In this document: piece after piece, positions 1-9,382 of the stretch
Layout: each line of letters starts with the position of its first letter
Numbering within the stretch: the first letter of the stretch is position 1
Origin: SIG480 sp045595365
GTDB lineage: Bacteria > Bacillota > Clostridia > Oscillospirales > JAAYXM01
NCBI GenBank assembly: GCA_045595365.1
Contig: JAZOAI010000011.1
Location: 62,001 to 126,000, forward strand
DNA: 64,000 nucleotides
Direction: 5' to 3'
Made by a program: the position numbers and the translations under genes
The notes under the pieces: generated by a model
The model's database searches: none
The model's input: the letters and a program-made list of their open reading frames with translations, nothing else
What the model was told of the DNA's origin: nothing

Positions 1-1
1 T

Positions 2-358
2 CGCGTTAATCTCCCGAAGGACCTTGAACAGGCGCGCACAATAGTTGATAACAGAAATGAAATTCTTTCTCTTGCAAAGAGAGAGGCGGAGTCAATCAAG
101 GCTGCGGCAGAAGAACGCGCGCGTCATATGGTTGCAGAGGATGAAATAGTAATTTCATCTAAGCAGAAGGCAAGCGAAATAATGGCGGTTGCCGAAACAA
201 AGTCTAAGGAGCTTCGCCGTGCTGCGAACGATTATGCGGAGGATACACTTCGCAGGCTTGAAACGGTCATTGAGCAGGCGCTGAATGAAACTCGTGAGTC
301 AAGAAAGCAGTTTAAGACTGCAGTAGTAAAAACAAACAATCCGGAGTCTGAAAATTAA
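2..358 (+). CDS. C-terminal part of a coiled-coil protein (partial, runs off the left edge)
   Basis: The reading frame is already open at the left edge and ends with TAA at 356-358. The visible 118 residues are highly charged, rich in Ala, Glu, Lys and Arg with almost no Pro or Gly, which predicts one long helical coiled coil. It resembles the small proteins annotated as ATPase or ATP synthase B-subunit-like in Clostridia, which often follow coaD. That resemblance is compositional only and no catalytic motif is visible. The true start lies outside the window; the internal ATG at 128 has no good ribosome-binding site and lies inside the continuous helix. A strong hairpin terminator follows. 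Function unknown. Confidence 0.7.
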   Translation, partial: RVNLPKDLEQARTIVDNRNEILSLAKREAESIKAAAEERARHMVAEDEIVISSKQKASEIMAVAETKSKELRRAANDYAEDTLRRLETVIEQALNETRESRKQFKTAVVKTNNPESEN

Positions 359-370
359 GAAAATTAACTT

Positions 371-403
371 AAAAGGCTGCATCTTTTTAAGATGCAGCCT
401 TTT
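371..403. terminator. Bidirectional intrinsic terminator
   Basis: A perfect 13-bp stem (371-383 with 391-403) closes a 7-nt loop and has A-tracts on the left and T-tracts on the right. It therefore works as a terminator for the rightward coiled-coil gene and for the leftward pfkA, whose stop codon is at 415. Confidence 0.9.
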
Positions 404-414
404 GCTATGTTTTT

Positions 415-1386
415 CTATATGGACATAATTTTCGATGTGATGTACATATCTTCCTGAATGTCCTTTTTCATTTCAAGTGCCGTATTTATGTCAATGTTGC
501 ATAAGTTACCGTCTTTTAAGCATACAACGCGGTTCGTTTCGCCTGCCATAAGAGTGTGAACGGCATATTCGCCGAAACGGCTTGCCATAACACGGTCACG
601 CGCGGTCGGGCTTCCTCCGCGCTGAATGTGGCCGAGGATAGTCAGCCTTGTATCAATTCCTGTTTCCTCAATTATGCGATTTGTTATATCAATCGAGCTT
701 CCGACACCCTCCGCCTGAATTATAATGTAGTGGGAGCGCTTGTTGATTCGACCTGCACGGATTTTTTCTACAACGTCGCGATGAAAATCAAACGGCTTTT
801 CAGGAACAAGAACAGCCTGCGCTCCGCACGCGATTCCGACATGAAGAGCGAGATGCCCGGCGTTGTGGCCCATAACCTCAACAACAGAACAACGCTCGTG
901 TGACTGCATTGTGTCGCGAAGCTTATCAATAGCTTCAAGAGCTGTGTTGCAGGCCGTGTCAAAGCCTATGCTGTATTGGGTTGAGGTTATATCATTATCA
1001 ATGGTAGCGGGAACGCCTATGGTGTGAATCCCGTTGTTTGCAAGCTCACGTGCGCCTCTGAATGTGCCGTCGCCGCCAATGGCTACGATGCCGTCTAATC
1101 CGAGGTATTTGCAAGTGGAAACTGCCTTCTGGACTCCTGCATCCGTCATAAATTCCGGGCAACGCGCAGTGAAGAGCATTGTTCCGCCTTTTGAAATGAT
1201 ACCGTTAACGCTTCGCGCATTAAGCTCAACTACGTCTCCGTTTATGAGGCCGTTATAACCACGGCGGATGCCGAGACACGTGATGCCGTGATATGCGGCG
1301 GTTCTTGCAACAGCGCGGATAGCAGCATTCATGCCCGGAGCATCGCCTCCGCTCGTAAGGACACCGATAGTTTTTATGGAAGACAT
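415..1386 (-). CDS. pfkA: ATP-dependent 6-phosphofructokinase
   Basis: Phosphorylates fructose 6-phosphate to fructose 1,6-bisphosphate, the committed step of glycolysis, in the cytoplasm. The 323-residue length is standard for bacterial PfkA. TSGGDAPGMNAA (residues 11-22) is the nucleotide-binding turn, GGDG (104-107) has the glycine typical of ATP rather than pyrophosphate enzymes, and PATIDND (126-132) carries the catalytic aspartate. The ATG has GAGGT upstream on the minus strand. It is the last gene of the leftward mtaB-murB-rapZ-whiA-dnaE-pfkA run, separated from dnaE by 88 bp, and ends at a shared terminator. Next to dnaE is a common position for pfkA in Firmicutes. Confidence 0.97.
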   Translation of the reverse strand: MSSIKTIGVLTSGGDAPGMNAAIRAVARTAAYHGITCLGIRRGYNGLINGDVVELNARSVNGIISKGGTMLFTARCPEFMTDAGVQKAVSTCKYLGLDGIVAIGGDGTFRGARELANNGIHTIGVPATIDNDITSTQYSIGFDTACNTALEAIDKLRDTMQSHERCSVVEVMGHNAGHLALHVGIACGAQAVLVPEKPFDFHRDVVEKIRAGRINKRSHYIIIQAEGVGSSIDITNRIIEETGIDTRLTILGHIQRGGSPTARDRVMASRFGEYAVHTLMAGETNRVVCLKDGNLCNIDINTALEMKKDIQEDMYITSKIMSI

Positions 1387-1474
1387 TATAAGATCAACCT
1401 CTCAAATTAGTATTTGAATCAATATATAAATTATATAATTGTTTGAAGAAAATGTAAAGTAAAATTGGCGATGT

Positions 1475-4400
1475 TTATTCTTTTGACGCTGCGTCTTTTA
1501 GGACTACATTGTCACTGCCGAGAATTTCCCGAAGGCGGTTTAGAAGCGTAACGTCACTTGAAATGTGCGTTCTCAGGCGCTTTTTTGTGCTTTCGTAATA
1601 AAGAATTGTTTCAAGCTCTCCCGGAAATGCCGAGATTATGGCACGTATGGATTTTGCGTTCTGACATTCTTCATCGGGAAGTCTCAGGTAAAGACGCTTG
1701 CACTCAGAAGTTTCGGTTTCAATGTTATTATATTCGCTTATTCCGCGTATTTCATCACATATAAGCTGCGGAGAAGAATCCTCGCGAACGCTTATTCTTG
1801 CGCGGACAGTAACAATGGCATTTTCGCTGAGAAGATGCTGATGCTTTTCAAGAACCTTTGGGAATATGATACATTCAATGGAGTTTACGGTCCCTTCAAG
1901 CGTCATATATGCCATCATTGAATTGTTTTTTGTTGTTTTGAGCTTTACCGATGAAACACAGCCTGCAACAAAAACCGAATCGCCGTCACTATGTTTGTCC
2001 GGAGAAAGGCAGTCGGAAAGCTTTTCGACTGCGAGTTTTTTCAGAAGAGAGGCATAGTCATCAAGAGGATGGCCAGAAAGGTAAATGCCGAGAGTTTCTT
2101 TCTCAAAAGAAAGAATGGTGTTCTTCGGGTATTCGGGAATGTCGGGGAGCAAATCCTCGTCATAGGTCACCTTCTCCTGCGCCGAGTCAAGCGAGAAAAG
2201 GTCAAACTGGCCTTCGATGGTTCTGCTTTTTACATATGATATGCCGGTAAGAATGCTGTCATAAATCTGCAGAAGCTGTGCGCGGTTTGCGCCTGTGCTG
2301 TCAAACGCACCGCACTTAATGAGGTTTTCAAGTGCACGGCGATTGAGTTCTCTGTGTTGCATCCTCTTGCAGAAGTCACGGAGAGAGGCAAACGAGCCAC
2401 CAAAACGGCGTTCTTCTGAAATGCTCTTAACAAATGCTCGGCCGACATTTTTGACGGCGGCAAGCCCGAAGCGGATATTGTCTCCGCTTACGGTAAAGCT
2501 ATCTTCCGATTCATTGATGTCGGGAGGGAGAACTGCTATGCCCATTTCGCGGCACAGCTCAAAGTAACCTGCAAGCTTATCCGTAGAATCAAGAACGGAT
2601 GTGAGAAGCGCCGCCATATATTCTCTCGGATAGTGAAACTTCATATACGCGGTCTGGTATGATACAACAGCGTACGCGGCGGCGTGGGCTTTGTTGAAGG
2701 CATAGTTTGCAAATGCAACAATCTCGTCAAAAATCTTGTTTGCGGTTTCTTCGGAAACACCGTTATTGATCGCACCGCAAATTCCTTCTTCTTCATTCCC
2801 GAAGATAAAGTTTTTGCGTTCGCGCAGAAGGTCTTTTTCTTTCTTCTTTGATATTGCCCGGCGAACCATATCAGCTCTTCCGAGAGAAAAACCTGCTACC
2901 TTTCTGAATATATCCATAACCTGCTCTTGGTATACTATGCAGCCATATGTTACTTCAAGTATGCTCTTGAGCATAGGGTGGAGATATTGAATGTTTTCAG
3001 GATTGTGCTTTGAGCTTATATAATGCGGAATAGAATCCATCGGGCCGGGGCGATAGAGGGCAACAATCGCAGTTATATCTTCTATCGACTGCGGCTTCAT
3101 TCCGACGACAACAGAGGTCATGCCCTGGCTTTCAAGCTGAAAAACTCCCGCAGTATGCCCTTTTGATAATTCAGCGAAGGTCAATTCATCGTTGTCGGGA
3201 ATATCTGATACTGAAAAGGACGGGGTATGGGCTCGGACCAAGGTTTCCGCATCGTGAAGAACGGTGAGGTTACGAAGGCCAAGGAAGTCCATTTTTAGAA
3301 GCCCGAGTTCCTCGAGAGTTACCATCGTAAACTGAGTTACTATTGATTCGTCATTTGCAGATAGCGGAACATACGAAGAAACTTCGTTTTTGGTTATTAC
3401 AACTCCTGCTGCGTGCGTTGAGGCGTGCCGAGGCATACCTTCAAGCGCAATGGCTGTGTCTATAAGCTTTTTATATCTTTCATCAGCTTCGTAATAATCG
3501 CGGAAGGGCTTTGAAATTTCAAGTGCCTTATTAAGAGTCATATGAAGCTCGTTCGGGACGCTTTTTGCAATTGCATCAGCCTCTGCATACGGAAGATCCA
3601 TAACTCTTGCAACATCTCGAATCGCGCCTTTTGCAGCCATTGTCCCGAAGGTGACAATCTGAGCTACGCGGTCAGAACCGTATTTTCTGACAACGTAATC
3701 TATAACCTCCTGGCGGCGTTCCTGGCAGAAATCGACGTCGATATCAGGCATACTTATTCTCTCGGGGTTTAGGAAACGCTCAAAGTAGAGGTTGTATTTC
3801 ATCGGGTCAATGTTTGTTATTTCAAGACAGTAAGAAACAATGCTTCCTGCAGCGCTTCCGCGGCCGGGGCCGACGGGGATATCCTGGCTTCGCGCATATG
3901 AAATAAAATCCCAGACAATGAGAAAATAATCAACATAGCCCATTCTTGAAATCATATTAAGCTCATAGTCAAGCCGCTCCTTGTAAGAGTCAGGGGCGTT
4001 TGGGTAGCGTCGCGCAAAACCGTCGTATGTCAGCTTTTTCAGATATTCAAGTGAATCGGAAAAATCCGGGGGAGTGTCGTACTCGGGAAGATGATGATGC
4101 CCAAATTCGAATTCAAGATTACACATATCCGCAATCTTCATCGTGTTTTCAAGTGCCTCGGGCTGTGCAGGGAAAAGGGAGGCCATTTCTTCTTCGCTTT
4201 TAATGTAAAACTCATCTGTCGCAAATTTCATGCGAGACGTGTCACTGAGAGATTTGTTCATCTGAACACACATCAGAACATCTTGAGTATATGCATCCTC
4301 GCGATTTATATAATGAGCATCGTTTGTTGCAACAAGAGGGATGTCAAGCTCACGGGAGATTTTAATTATCTCGCGGTTTACTTCCTTTTGCTCTTCGATG

Positions 4401-4936
4401 CCGTGGTCCTGAATTTCAAGATAAAAATTGTCTTTACCGAAAATTTCATAAAGTGATTCTGCGTAGCTCTTGGCTCCATCAATGTCGCCGCGAAGAATCA
4501 TTCTCGGAATAGTTCCGGCAAGGCAGGCAGAAAGGCAAATAAGGCCCTCGGAATGCTTCTTTAGAATTTCAAGGTCAATCCTCGGTTTGCCGTAAAAACC
4601 ATCAATAAAAGCTCTGCTTACTAAGTAGATGAGGTTCTTATAGCCTGTCTCATTTTTGCATAAAAGGACAAGATGCGCGGGCTCGCGGTCTGAAGAGAAG
4701 TCTTTATCAAACATCGAGCGGGGTGCCGTGTAAACTTCACAGCCGATAATGGGTTTTATTCCCGCGGCCTTTGCGGCACGGTAAAAATCAATGACTCCGT
4801 ACATAACACCGTGGTCGGTAATAGCGATTGCAGTCTGCCCAAGCGCTTTTGCACGTTCACAAGCCTTGCTGATTCGGCATGCACCGTCGAGAAGACTGTA
4901 TTCGGTATGTACATGAAGATGTGCAAATCCACTCAT
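1475..4936 (-). CDS. dnaE: DNA polymerase III subunit alpha (DnaE1 type)
   Basis: Replicative DNA polymerase of 1153 residues. It opens with a PHP domain (HVHTEYSLLDGA, residues 8-19). The C-family polymerase core contains GPGRGSAAGS and the metal-binding aspartates in PDIDVDF, both in the first third, followed by finger and beta-binding regions and an OB fold near the C terminus (around VFVAGCVSSVKL). Low-GC Gram-positives usually also have PolC, which is not in this window, so this enzyme may have the primer-extension role known for DnaE in that group (inference). Only 4 bp separate its ATG from the whiA stop, and its ribosome-binding site AAAGGA lies within the end of whiA, suggesting coupled translation. 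Confidence 0.97.
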   Translation of the reverse strand: MSGFAHLHVHTEYSLLDGACRISKACERAKALGQTAIAITDHGVMYGVIDFYRAAKAAGIKPIIGCEVYTAPRSMFDKDFSSDREPAHLVLLCKNETGYKNLIYLVSRAFIDGFYGKPRIDLEILKKHSEGLICLSACLAGTIPRMILRGDIDGAKSYAESLYEIFGKDNFYLEIQDHGIEEQKEVNREIIKISRELDIPLVATNDAHYINREDAYTQDVLMCVQMNKSLSDTSRMKFATDEFYIKSEEEMASLFPAQPEALENTMKIADMCNLEFEFGHHHLPEYDTPPDFSDSLEYLKKLTYDGFARRYPNAPDSYKERLDYELNMISRMGYVDYFLIVWDFISYARSQDIPVGPGRGSAAGSIVSYCLEITNIDPMKYNLYFERFLNPERISMPDIDVDFCQERRQEVIDYVVRKYGSDRVAQIVTFGTMAAKGAIRDVARVMDLPYAEADAIAKSVPNELHMTLNKALEISKPFRDYYEADERYKKLIDTAIALEGMPRHASTHAAGVVITKNEVSSYVPLSANDESIVTQFTMVTLEELGLLKMDFLGLRNLTVLHDAETLVRAHTPSFSVSDIPDNDELTFAELSKGHTAGVFQLESQGMTSVVVGMKPQSIEDITAIVALYRPGPMDSIPHYISSKHNPENIQYLHPMLKSILEVTYGCIVYQEQVMDIFRKVAGFSLGRADMVRRAISKKKEKDLLRERKNFIFGNEEEGICGAINNGVSEETANKIFDEIVAFANYAFNKAHAAAYAVVSYQTAYMKFHYPREYMAALLTSVLDSTDKLAGYFELCREMGIAVLPPDINESEDSFTVSGDNIRFGLAAVKNVGRAFVKSISEERRFGGSFASLRDFCKRMQHRELNRRALENLIKCGAFDSTGANRAQLLQIYDSILTGISYVKSRTIEGQFDLFSLDSAQEKVTYDEDLLPDIPEYPKNTILSFEKETLGIYLSGHPLDDYASLLKKLAVEKLSDCLSPDKHSDGDSVFVAGCVSSVKLKTTKNNSMMAYMTLEGTVNSIECIIFPKVLEKHQHLLSENAIVTVRARISVREDSSPQLICDEIRGISEYNNIETETSECKRLYLRLPDEECQNAKSIRAIISAFPGELETILYYESTKKRLRTHISSDVTLLNRLREILGSDNVVLKDAASKE

Positions 4937-4940
4937 CAGA

Positions 4941-5861
4941 TTACGAGTCCTTTCTTGAGTTTAATTCTTCGGCTATTGAAACAAGCTTTCCTAAGCGATG
5001 GTTAAGCCCCGATTTTCCAACTCCGTCATCAGATAGCCGCGCGAGCTCGGAAAGCGAGGTTTCGGGGTAGTTGAGCCTGAGGTTTGCCGCAGCCTGAAGC
5101 TGAGGAGAAAGTGTGTCCAGAACTCCAAGATCCTGAAGCTTTTTTATAGCTGAAAGGTGTGTTTTTGCGGCGTCAGCAGTCTTTGAAAGGTTTGCAAATT
5201 CAAAGTTCACCTGCCTGTTTATGTTGTTGCGGACATCTTTCATAACCTTTGTCTGCATAAGCTCAAGGGCACAGAGCGGGGCGCCGATTCTTGTGAGAAA
5301 ATCTTCGATATGTCCACTTTCTTTTAAATAAACGATGTTGTTGGATTTTCTTATTGCAAGCTTTGCGGGCAGGTCAAGGTCAAGAAGGAGCGAAACGACT
5401 TCACGGCTGAGGGTGGCGTGCGAGGTAACAAGCTCTAAATGATAGCGGGATGAAGGGTCGGAAACCGAGCCACCCGTCAAAAAGGCACCTCTGCAAAAGG
5501 CCGCCCGAGCTTCGTCTGTTTCTACAAGCGCAGCGTTGAGACGGAGCGAGAGCGTGTCATCTGAATTTATGCCGAAGGCTTCAAAAATCTCTGAAATCCT
5601 GCTCGGTTGTTCTATTATAAGATTAAATTTTTTAAGGGCTGATTCCGGGATGATTTTTTTGTCAAAATCAAACGCAAAAAGACTTTTAAGAAGGCGTGAA
5701 GCCCGGTGAGCAACGTTTTTGTTTTCTGTAATTATTTTGATTTTATCTTTTCTCGTTGCATTTGCAAAAAGAATCATTCCGCAACATTCTGCAAGCGCAG
5801 CTTCGGGATTTTTAATATCGAGCATTGAAAGCTCTTCTTTAATTCTTGCTGAAAAAGTCAT
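4941..5861 (-). CDS. whiA: WhiA-family DNA-binding protein
   Basis: 306 residues, the usual size of WhiA, which joins a LAGLIDADG homing-endonuclease-like domain to a C-terminal helix-turn-helix. The central AFCRGAFLTGGSVSDP segment is the characteristic LAGLIDADG-type helix, and the end (LSELARLSDDGVGKSGLNHR) is the helix-turn-helix recognition region. In actinobacteria WhiA controls sporulation division; in Bacillus it affects division and chromosome segregation. It sits in the conserved rapZ-whiA block. The ATG is preceded by AAGGGAG and begins 13 bp after the rapZ stop. Confidence 0.95.
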   Translation of the reverse strand: MTFSARIKEELSMLDIKNPEAALAECCGMILFANATRKDKIKIITENKNVAHRASRLLKSLFAFDFDKKIIPESALKKFNLIIEQPSRISEIFEAFGINSDDTLSLRLNAALVETDEARAAFCRGAFLTGGSVSDPSSRYHLELVTSHATLSREVVSLLLDLDLPAKLAIRKSNNIVYLKESGHIEDFLTRIGAPLCALELMQTKVMKDVRNNINRQVNFEFANLSKTADAAKTHLSAIKKLQDLGVLDTLSPQLQAAANLRLNYPETSLSELARLSDDGVGKSGLNHRLGKLVSIAEELNSRKDS

Positions 5862-5874
5862 AGCATCTCCCTTG

Positions 5875-6735
5875 TTATCTCAAAAAATCTCTGTGGATTT
5901 TTGCGCATTTATATCCGAGTGAAGAAATGTGATTTCCAAGCTCTTCGGTAAGGGCAACGGAGCGGTGCTTTCCGCCGGTACAGCCTATTGCAATATTGAG
6001 CGAAGTTTTTCCTTCTTCAATATATTGCGGAAGAAGAAATTCGATAATGTCGTAAAGATGTTTGAGAAAATCTTTTGTCTGCGGCCATTTCATAACATAC
6101 TCATACACATCGGCGTCAAGCCCTGTTTTCTCGCGCAAAGAGATGTTGTAATAAGGATTTGGCAGAAAACGCACGTCAAAAACGAGGTCCGCCTCCAAAG
6201 GAAGGCCGAATTTAAAACCGAAGGAGGATACGTTGATAATCATTGACTGGTCGCGAAGGTCGTTATCCTCTAAAAAGCTGACAAGCCTCTCTCTGAGCAT
6301 CGAAGCGGAGAGAGTAGAGGTGTCGATGATATAATCTGCCCGCGCACGTATATCAGCGAGCATTTCGGTTTCTTTTTCAATGATTTTTTCAATCGGAGTG
6401 CCTTCGGAAAAAAGAGGGTGTCTGCGCCTTGTTTCTTTGTATCGCTTTATAATTACGTCTGTAGATGCTTCAAAATAAAGAATCTTATAATTGCAGTTGG
6501 AAATCTTTATATTGTCAAGAGCATTGAAAAGGGCGGTAAAGTCAAGTCCTGCGCGGATGTCTGTGACAAGAGCAACGTGAGAAAAGCGGCTGTTTGCCGC
6601 TATGCACATATCCGCAAAGGTCGGGATAAGCTCAGGCGGCATATTGTCAACACAGTAAAAACCCATATCCTCCAAAACAGAGGCAGCCCGGCTTTTTCCG
6701 GCGCCTGACATTCCTGATATAATAAAGAAATCCAT
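5875..6735 (-). CDS. rapZ: RapZ/YvcJ-family nucleotide-binding protein
   Basis: P-loop protein of 286 residues. The frame is open to 6771, but that start lies inside the end of murB without a ribosome-binding site. The ATG at 6735 has AAAGGACG upstream and puts the Walker A motif GMSGAGKS at residues 8-15, as in the family. The C-terminal domain includes IGCTGGKHRSVA, the conserved motif of RapZ. In E. coli RapZ is an RNA-binding adaptor controlling GlmS synthesis; in Bacillus YvcJ hydrolyses GTP and affects competence. Its place between murB and whiA links it to wall precursor supply. The exact ligand in this organism is unknown. Confidence 0.94.
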   Translation of the reverse strand: MDFFIISGMSGAGKSRAASVLEDMGFYCVDNMPPELIPTFADMCIAANSRFSHVALVTDIRAGLDFTALFNALDNIKISNCNYKILYFEASTDVIIKRYKETRRRHPLFSEGTPIEKIIEKETEMLADIRARADYIIDTSTLSASMLRERLVSFLEDNDLRDQSMIINVSSFGFKFGLPLEADLVFDVRFLPNPYYNISLREKTGLDADVYEYVMKWPQTKDFLKHLYDIIEFLLPQYIEEGKTSLNIAIGCTGGKHRSVALTEELGNHISSLGYKCAKIHRDFLR

Positions 6736-6751
6736 TTTTTTACACGTCCTT

Positions 6752-7645
6752 TTAAAGTATGCAAATTTCACATTCGAGAGAAACTCCGGTTTCCCGAAGA
6801 ACCGTTTCCTGTATGTGGGAAATAAGATGTTTTACGTCGCTTGCGGTTGCACCGCCGCGGTTTACTATAAATCCTGCGTGCTTTGGTGATACCTCGGCAC
6901 CGCCTATTGAGAAGCCTTTGAGATTACATTGTTCTATCAACGCTCCTGCAAAGTGGCCTTCAGGACGCTTGAAAATGCTTCCGGCATTTGGAAGGTCTAA
7001 AGGCTGCTTTTCGCGTCTGCGTGATGCGAAGTCCTTCATCTTTGCGCTTATTTTCTCCTGATTTGCCGGGGTGAGTTTGAATTCAGCCGAGAGAATCAGG
7101 AGGCCAGGATTTTTCTTATAAAAGCTGTTTCGGTAGGAAAACTCGTGTTCTGAACCCGGCAAGGTGATTAGCTTGTCACCTGATAAATATGTTGATTTTA
7201 CAAGACAATCAGAGATTTCAGAGCCGTATGCGCCTGCGTTCATGACGAGCGCACCGCCGACACTACCGGGAATCCCTTGTGCAAATTCGAGACCGGAAAG
7301 AGAGTTCTTAAGGGCAAAAGCGGAAACTGCAGAGATAAAGGCTCCGGCTTCGGCTCGAATCGTATTTTGCGATAAAGAAATTTCGTTGCAAGAAAGCTTT
7401 AAGACAACACCGTCAAAAGGCTCGTCGGGGAAAAGGAGATTACTGCCGTTTCCTATTATCACAGGAGAGATTTCAAAGCTTTTCAAAAGCCTGACAGCTT
7501 CAATTACAGCATCTGAAGAGAATATTTCTATGAAAAGCTTTGCAGGGCCGCCTATTTTGAAGGTTGTGTGCTTTGACATCGGCTCGTTTTCAAACAAACG
7601 AACACCATTGATGCCCGCGAGTGCAGAGATGAGTTCTTTTTTCAT
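6752..7645 (-). CDS. murB: UDP-N-acetylmuramate dehydrogenase
   Basis: FAD- and NADPH-dependent enzyme that reduces UDP-GlcNAc-enolpyruvate to UDP-MurNAc in peptidoglycan synthesis. Family hallmarks: IIGNGSNLLF (FAD-binding), the long GIPGSVGGALVMNAGAYG loop, YRNSFY containing the serine that protonates the product, and GFIVNRGGATASD near the C terminus. The 297-residue length matches the short Gram-positive type. AAAGGAC lies upstream of the ATG. It is followed 16 bp later by rapZ and preceded 23 bp earlier by mtaB. Confidence 0.96.
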   Translation of the reverse strand: MKKELISALAGINGVRLFENEPMSKHTTFKIGGPAKLFIEIFSSDAVIEAVRLLKSFEISPVIIGNGSNLLFPDEPFDGVVLKLSCNEISLSQNTIRAEAGAFISAVSAFALKNSLSGLEFAQGIPGSVGGALVMNAGAYGSEISDCLVKSTYLSGDKLITLPGSEHEFSYRNSFYKKNPGLLILSAEFKLTPANQEKISAKMKDFASRRREKQPLDLPNAGSIFKRPEGHFAGALIEQCNLKGFSIGGAEVSPKHAGFIVNRGGATASDVKHLISHIQETVLRETGVSLECEICIL

Positions 7646-7668
7646 AAAAATGCAGTCCTTTAAGAGAA

Positions 7669-8961
7669 TTATATTATTTCACCCGAAAGCCCGTCAAACA
7701 GAAGAGAAGTGATTCTAACGTCACATACGCTGTTTTTTAAATCTGAATCGGACTTTACATAAACTCTGACAAAGTTTTTTGCGTGCCCAACCCAATATCC
7801 CTTGTGTTCTTCTTCAAAAAGAACAGACTCCGTCTTTCCGAGTCGAGAAGCAAGGTATTTTGAAGTCATTGCCTTTGCGATTTCCGATGCCCGTTTTGCT
7901 CGGTCTGCTTTATCATTCTTTGTAATTTGCCCATCCATTTTTGCGGCAGGGGTTCCTGCGCGCTTTGAGTAGGGGAAAATGTGCATAGATGAAAACCCAC
8001 AGCGTTCTATAAAGGAAAGTGTTTCTGAGAATTCTGTTTCATCCTCACCGGGAAATCCGACGATCATATCAGTCGTTATCGCACAACCCGGGAAGTGTCG
8101 TTTAAGGAGAGTCACTGCCTCGAGAAAGCGGGCGGTGTCATATTTTCTGTGCATGCGGCGCAGTGTGGCATCGCATCCGCTTTGCATTGAAAGGTGAAAG
8201 TGGTCGCACAGATTAGGGAAATCCTTAAGCTTAATGCAAAAATCCTCGTCAATTATTCTTGGCTCGATTGAGCCAAGCCTGAACCTTATTGAAGGAAACT
8301 CGGAGCAAAGTGCGGAGATTAAGTCACAAAGGCTTCGTTTGGGAGAGAGGTCTCGACCGTAAGATGCAATCTCAATTCCCGTAACGACAACTTCTTTGTA
8401 GCCGTCGAAGGAAAGCTTCTTGCATTCCGATATGGCTAAATCAAAATCCATTGAACGGACAGGCCCTCTTGTATATGGGATGATGCAATAGGTGCAGAAG
8501 TTGCTGCAGCCGTCTTCTATTTTGAGCATAGCCCTCGTGTGCCCGAAAAGCCCGCCCGCAGGGAGATACTCAAATTTGCGGCGGGATAGTGGATTATCAA
8601 TGCTGAGGTCTGCATATTCTTTAGATGAAAGCGAAGAAATCGCATCTGCAAACGAAGCCTTGTCTGATGTGCCTGAAACAAGTGAAACTCCCTCAATTTC
8701 GGCTATTGCCGAGGGAGAAAGTTGAGAAAGGCATCCGCAAACGGCGATGCGCGCGTTGGGATGAGTTTTTGCCATATGGCGAATCATCCGCCGTGATTTC
8801 TGGTCACTTGTAGAGGTGACGCTGCAGGTGTTGATTACAATAACGTCGGCAGCGGAATAATCAAGAACAACTGTATGCCCCTTTTCGGTGAGCATAAGCT
8901 CAAGAGATTGCGTTTCAAATTGATTTACCTTGCAACCGAGCGTAAAAAAAGCAATGTTCAT
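7669..8961 (-). CDS. mtaB: tRNA t6A37 methylthiotransferase MtaB
   Basis: Radical SAM enzyme that converts t6A37 to ms2t6A37 in ANN-decoding tRNAs. The N-terminal UPF0004 domain carries the three cysteines for the auxiliary cluster (LGCKVNQFE, INTCSVT, CGCLSQ). The radical SAM cysteines are in CSNFCTYCIIPYTRG, and a TRAM domain forms the C terminus. The frame is open to 8982, but the ATG at 8961 has GGGTGA at good spacing and gives the usual N terminus MNIAFFTLGCKVN, for 430 residues. It is the first gene of the leftward run and is divergent from the HPr-like gene. Confidence 0.94.
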   Translation of the reverse strand: MNIAFFTLGCKVNQFETQSLELMLTEKGHTVVLDYSAADVIVINTCSVTSTSDQKSRRMIRHMAKTHPNARIAVCGCLSQLSPSAIAEIEGVSLVSGTSDKASFADAISSLSSKEYADLSIDNPLSRRKFEYLPAGGLFGHTRAMLKIEDGCSNFCTYCIIPYTRGPVRSMDFDLAISECKKLSFDGYKEVVVTGIEIASYGRDLSPKRSLCDLISALCSEFPSIRFRLGSIEPRIIDEDFCIKLKDFPNLCDHFHLSMQSGCDATLRRMHRKYDTARFLEAVTLLKRHFPGCAITTDMIVGFPGEDETEFSETLSFIERCGFSSMHIFPYSKRAGTPAAKMDGQITKNDKADRAKRASEIAKAMTSKYLASRLGKTESVLFEEEHKGYWVGHAKNFVRVYVKSDSDLKNSVCDVRITSLLFDGLSGEII

Positions 8962-8992
8962 AAATTCACCCAAAAATAACAATAAGAAATGG

Positions 8993-9021
8993 TTGAAAAA
9001 TCCTTCTAAAAGTATTATACT
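8993..9021 (+). promoter_or_regulatory. Sigma-A promoter of the HPr-like gene
   Basis: TTGAAA at 8993-8998 and TATACT at 9016-9021 are separated by 17 bp, followed 48 bp downstream by the start codon at 9069 with a GAAAGGAG ribosome-binding site. Five of six matches in both hexamers. Confidence 0.8.
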
Positions 9022-9068
9022 TTATTTATAAGCAAAATAGCAATACAAATTTGAAAGGAGTTTAAATT

Positions 9069-9308
9069 ATGTACAAATTCGACGTATCAATTTCATCAAT
9101 AAATGAGGTTAAGGAATTCGTCAATGCGGCTTGCAAGCAGATGTGTGATATTGATATTATCTCAGGCCGCTATGTCATTGATGCAAAGTCTATTATGGGT
9201 ATCTTCAGCATTGACCTTACAAAACCGATAACTGTATCCGTTAACGGAACAGAAGAAGAGTACAAGGCTTTCCGTGAGGCAGTTAAGAGTATTGTCGTAG
9301 AAGGCTAA
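9069..9308 (+). CDS. HPr-like protein lacking the phospho-histidine
   Basis: 79 residues with the HPr fold signature: the central AKSIMGIFSIDL (39-50) matches the regulatory Ser46 loop of PTS phosphocarrier HPr, with Ser41 at the HPr-kinase site. The N-terminal active-site loop, normally GxHARP, is here SSINEVKEF with no histidine, so it cannot carry phosphate from enzyme I. It may be a regulatory HPr-like protein analogous to Crh of Bacillus, which also lost the histidine and kept the serine (inference). It is monocistronic, with its own promoter and terminator. Confidence 0.8.
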   Translation: MYKFDVSISSINEVKEFVNAACKQMCDIDIISGRYVIDAKSIMGIFSIDLTKPITVSVNGTEEEYKAFREAVKSIVVEG

Positions 9309-9325
9309 TTGCTACATAACATTCC

Positions 9326-9361
9326 GGCAACCGTAAAAAACTCGGTTGCCTGTTTGTTTTT
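9326..9361 (+). terminator. Intrinsic terminator after the HPr-like gene
   Basis: GGCAACCG (9326-9333) pairs with CGGTTGCC (9343-9350) around a 9-nt loop, followed by TGTTTGTTTTT. It lies 17 bp after the stop codon and directly before the murD ribosome-binding site. Confidence 0.85.
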
Positions 9362-9382
9362 ATAAATAAACGGAGGGGTAGT

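Noticed and set aside
7164..7712. Plus-strand frame of about 180 codons opposite murB
   Set aside because: Antisense shadow; murB has all its motifs on the other strand.
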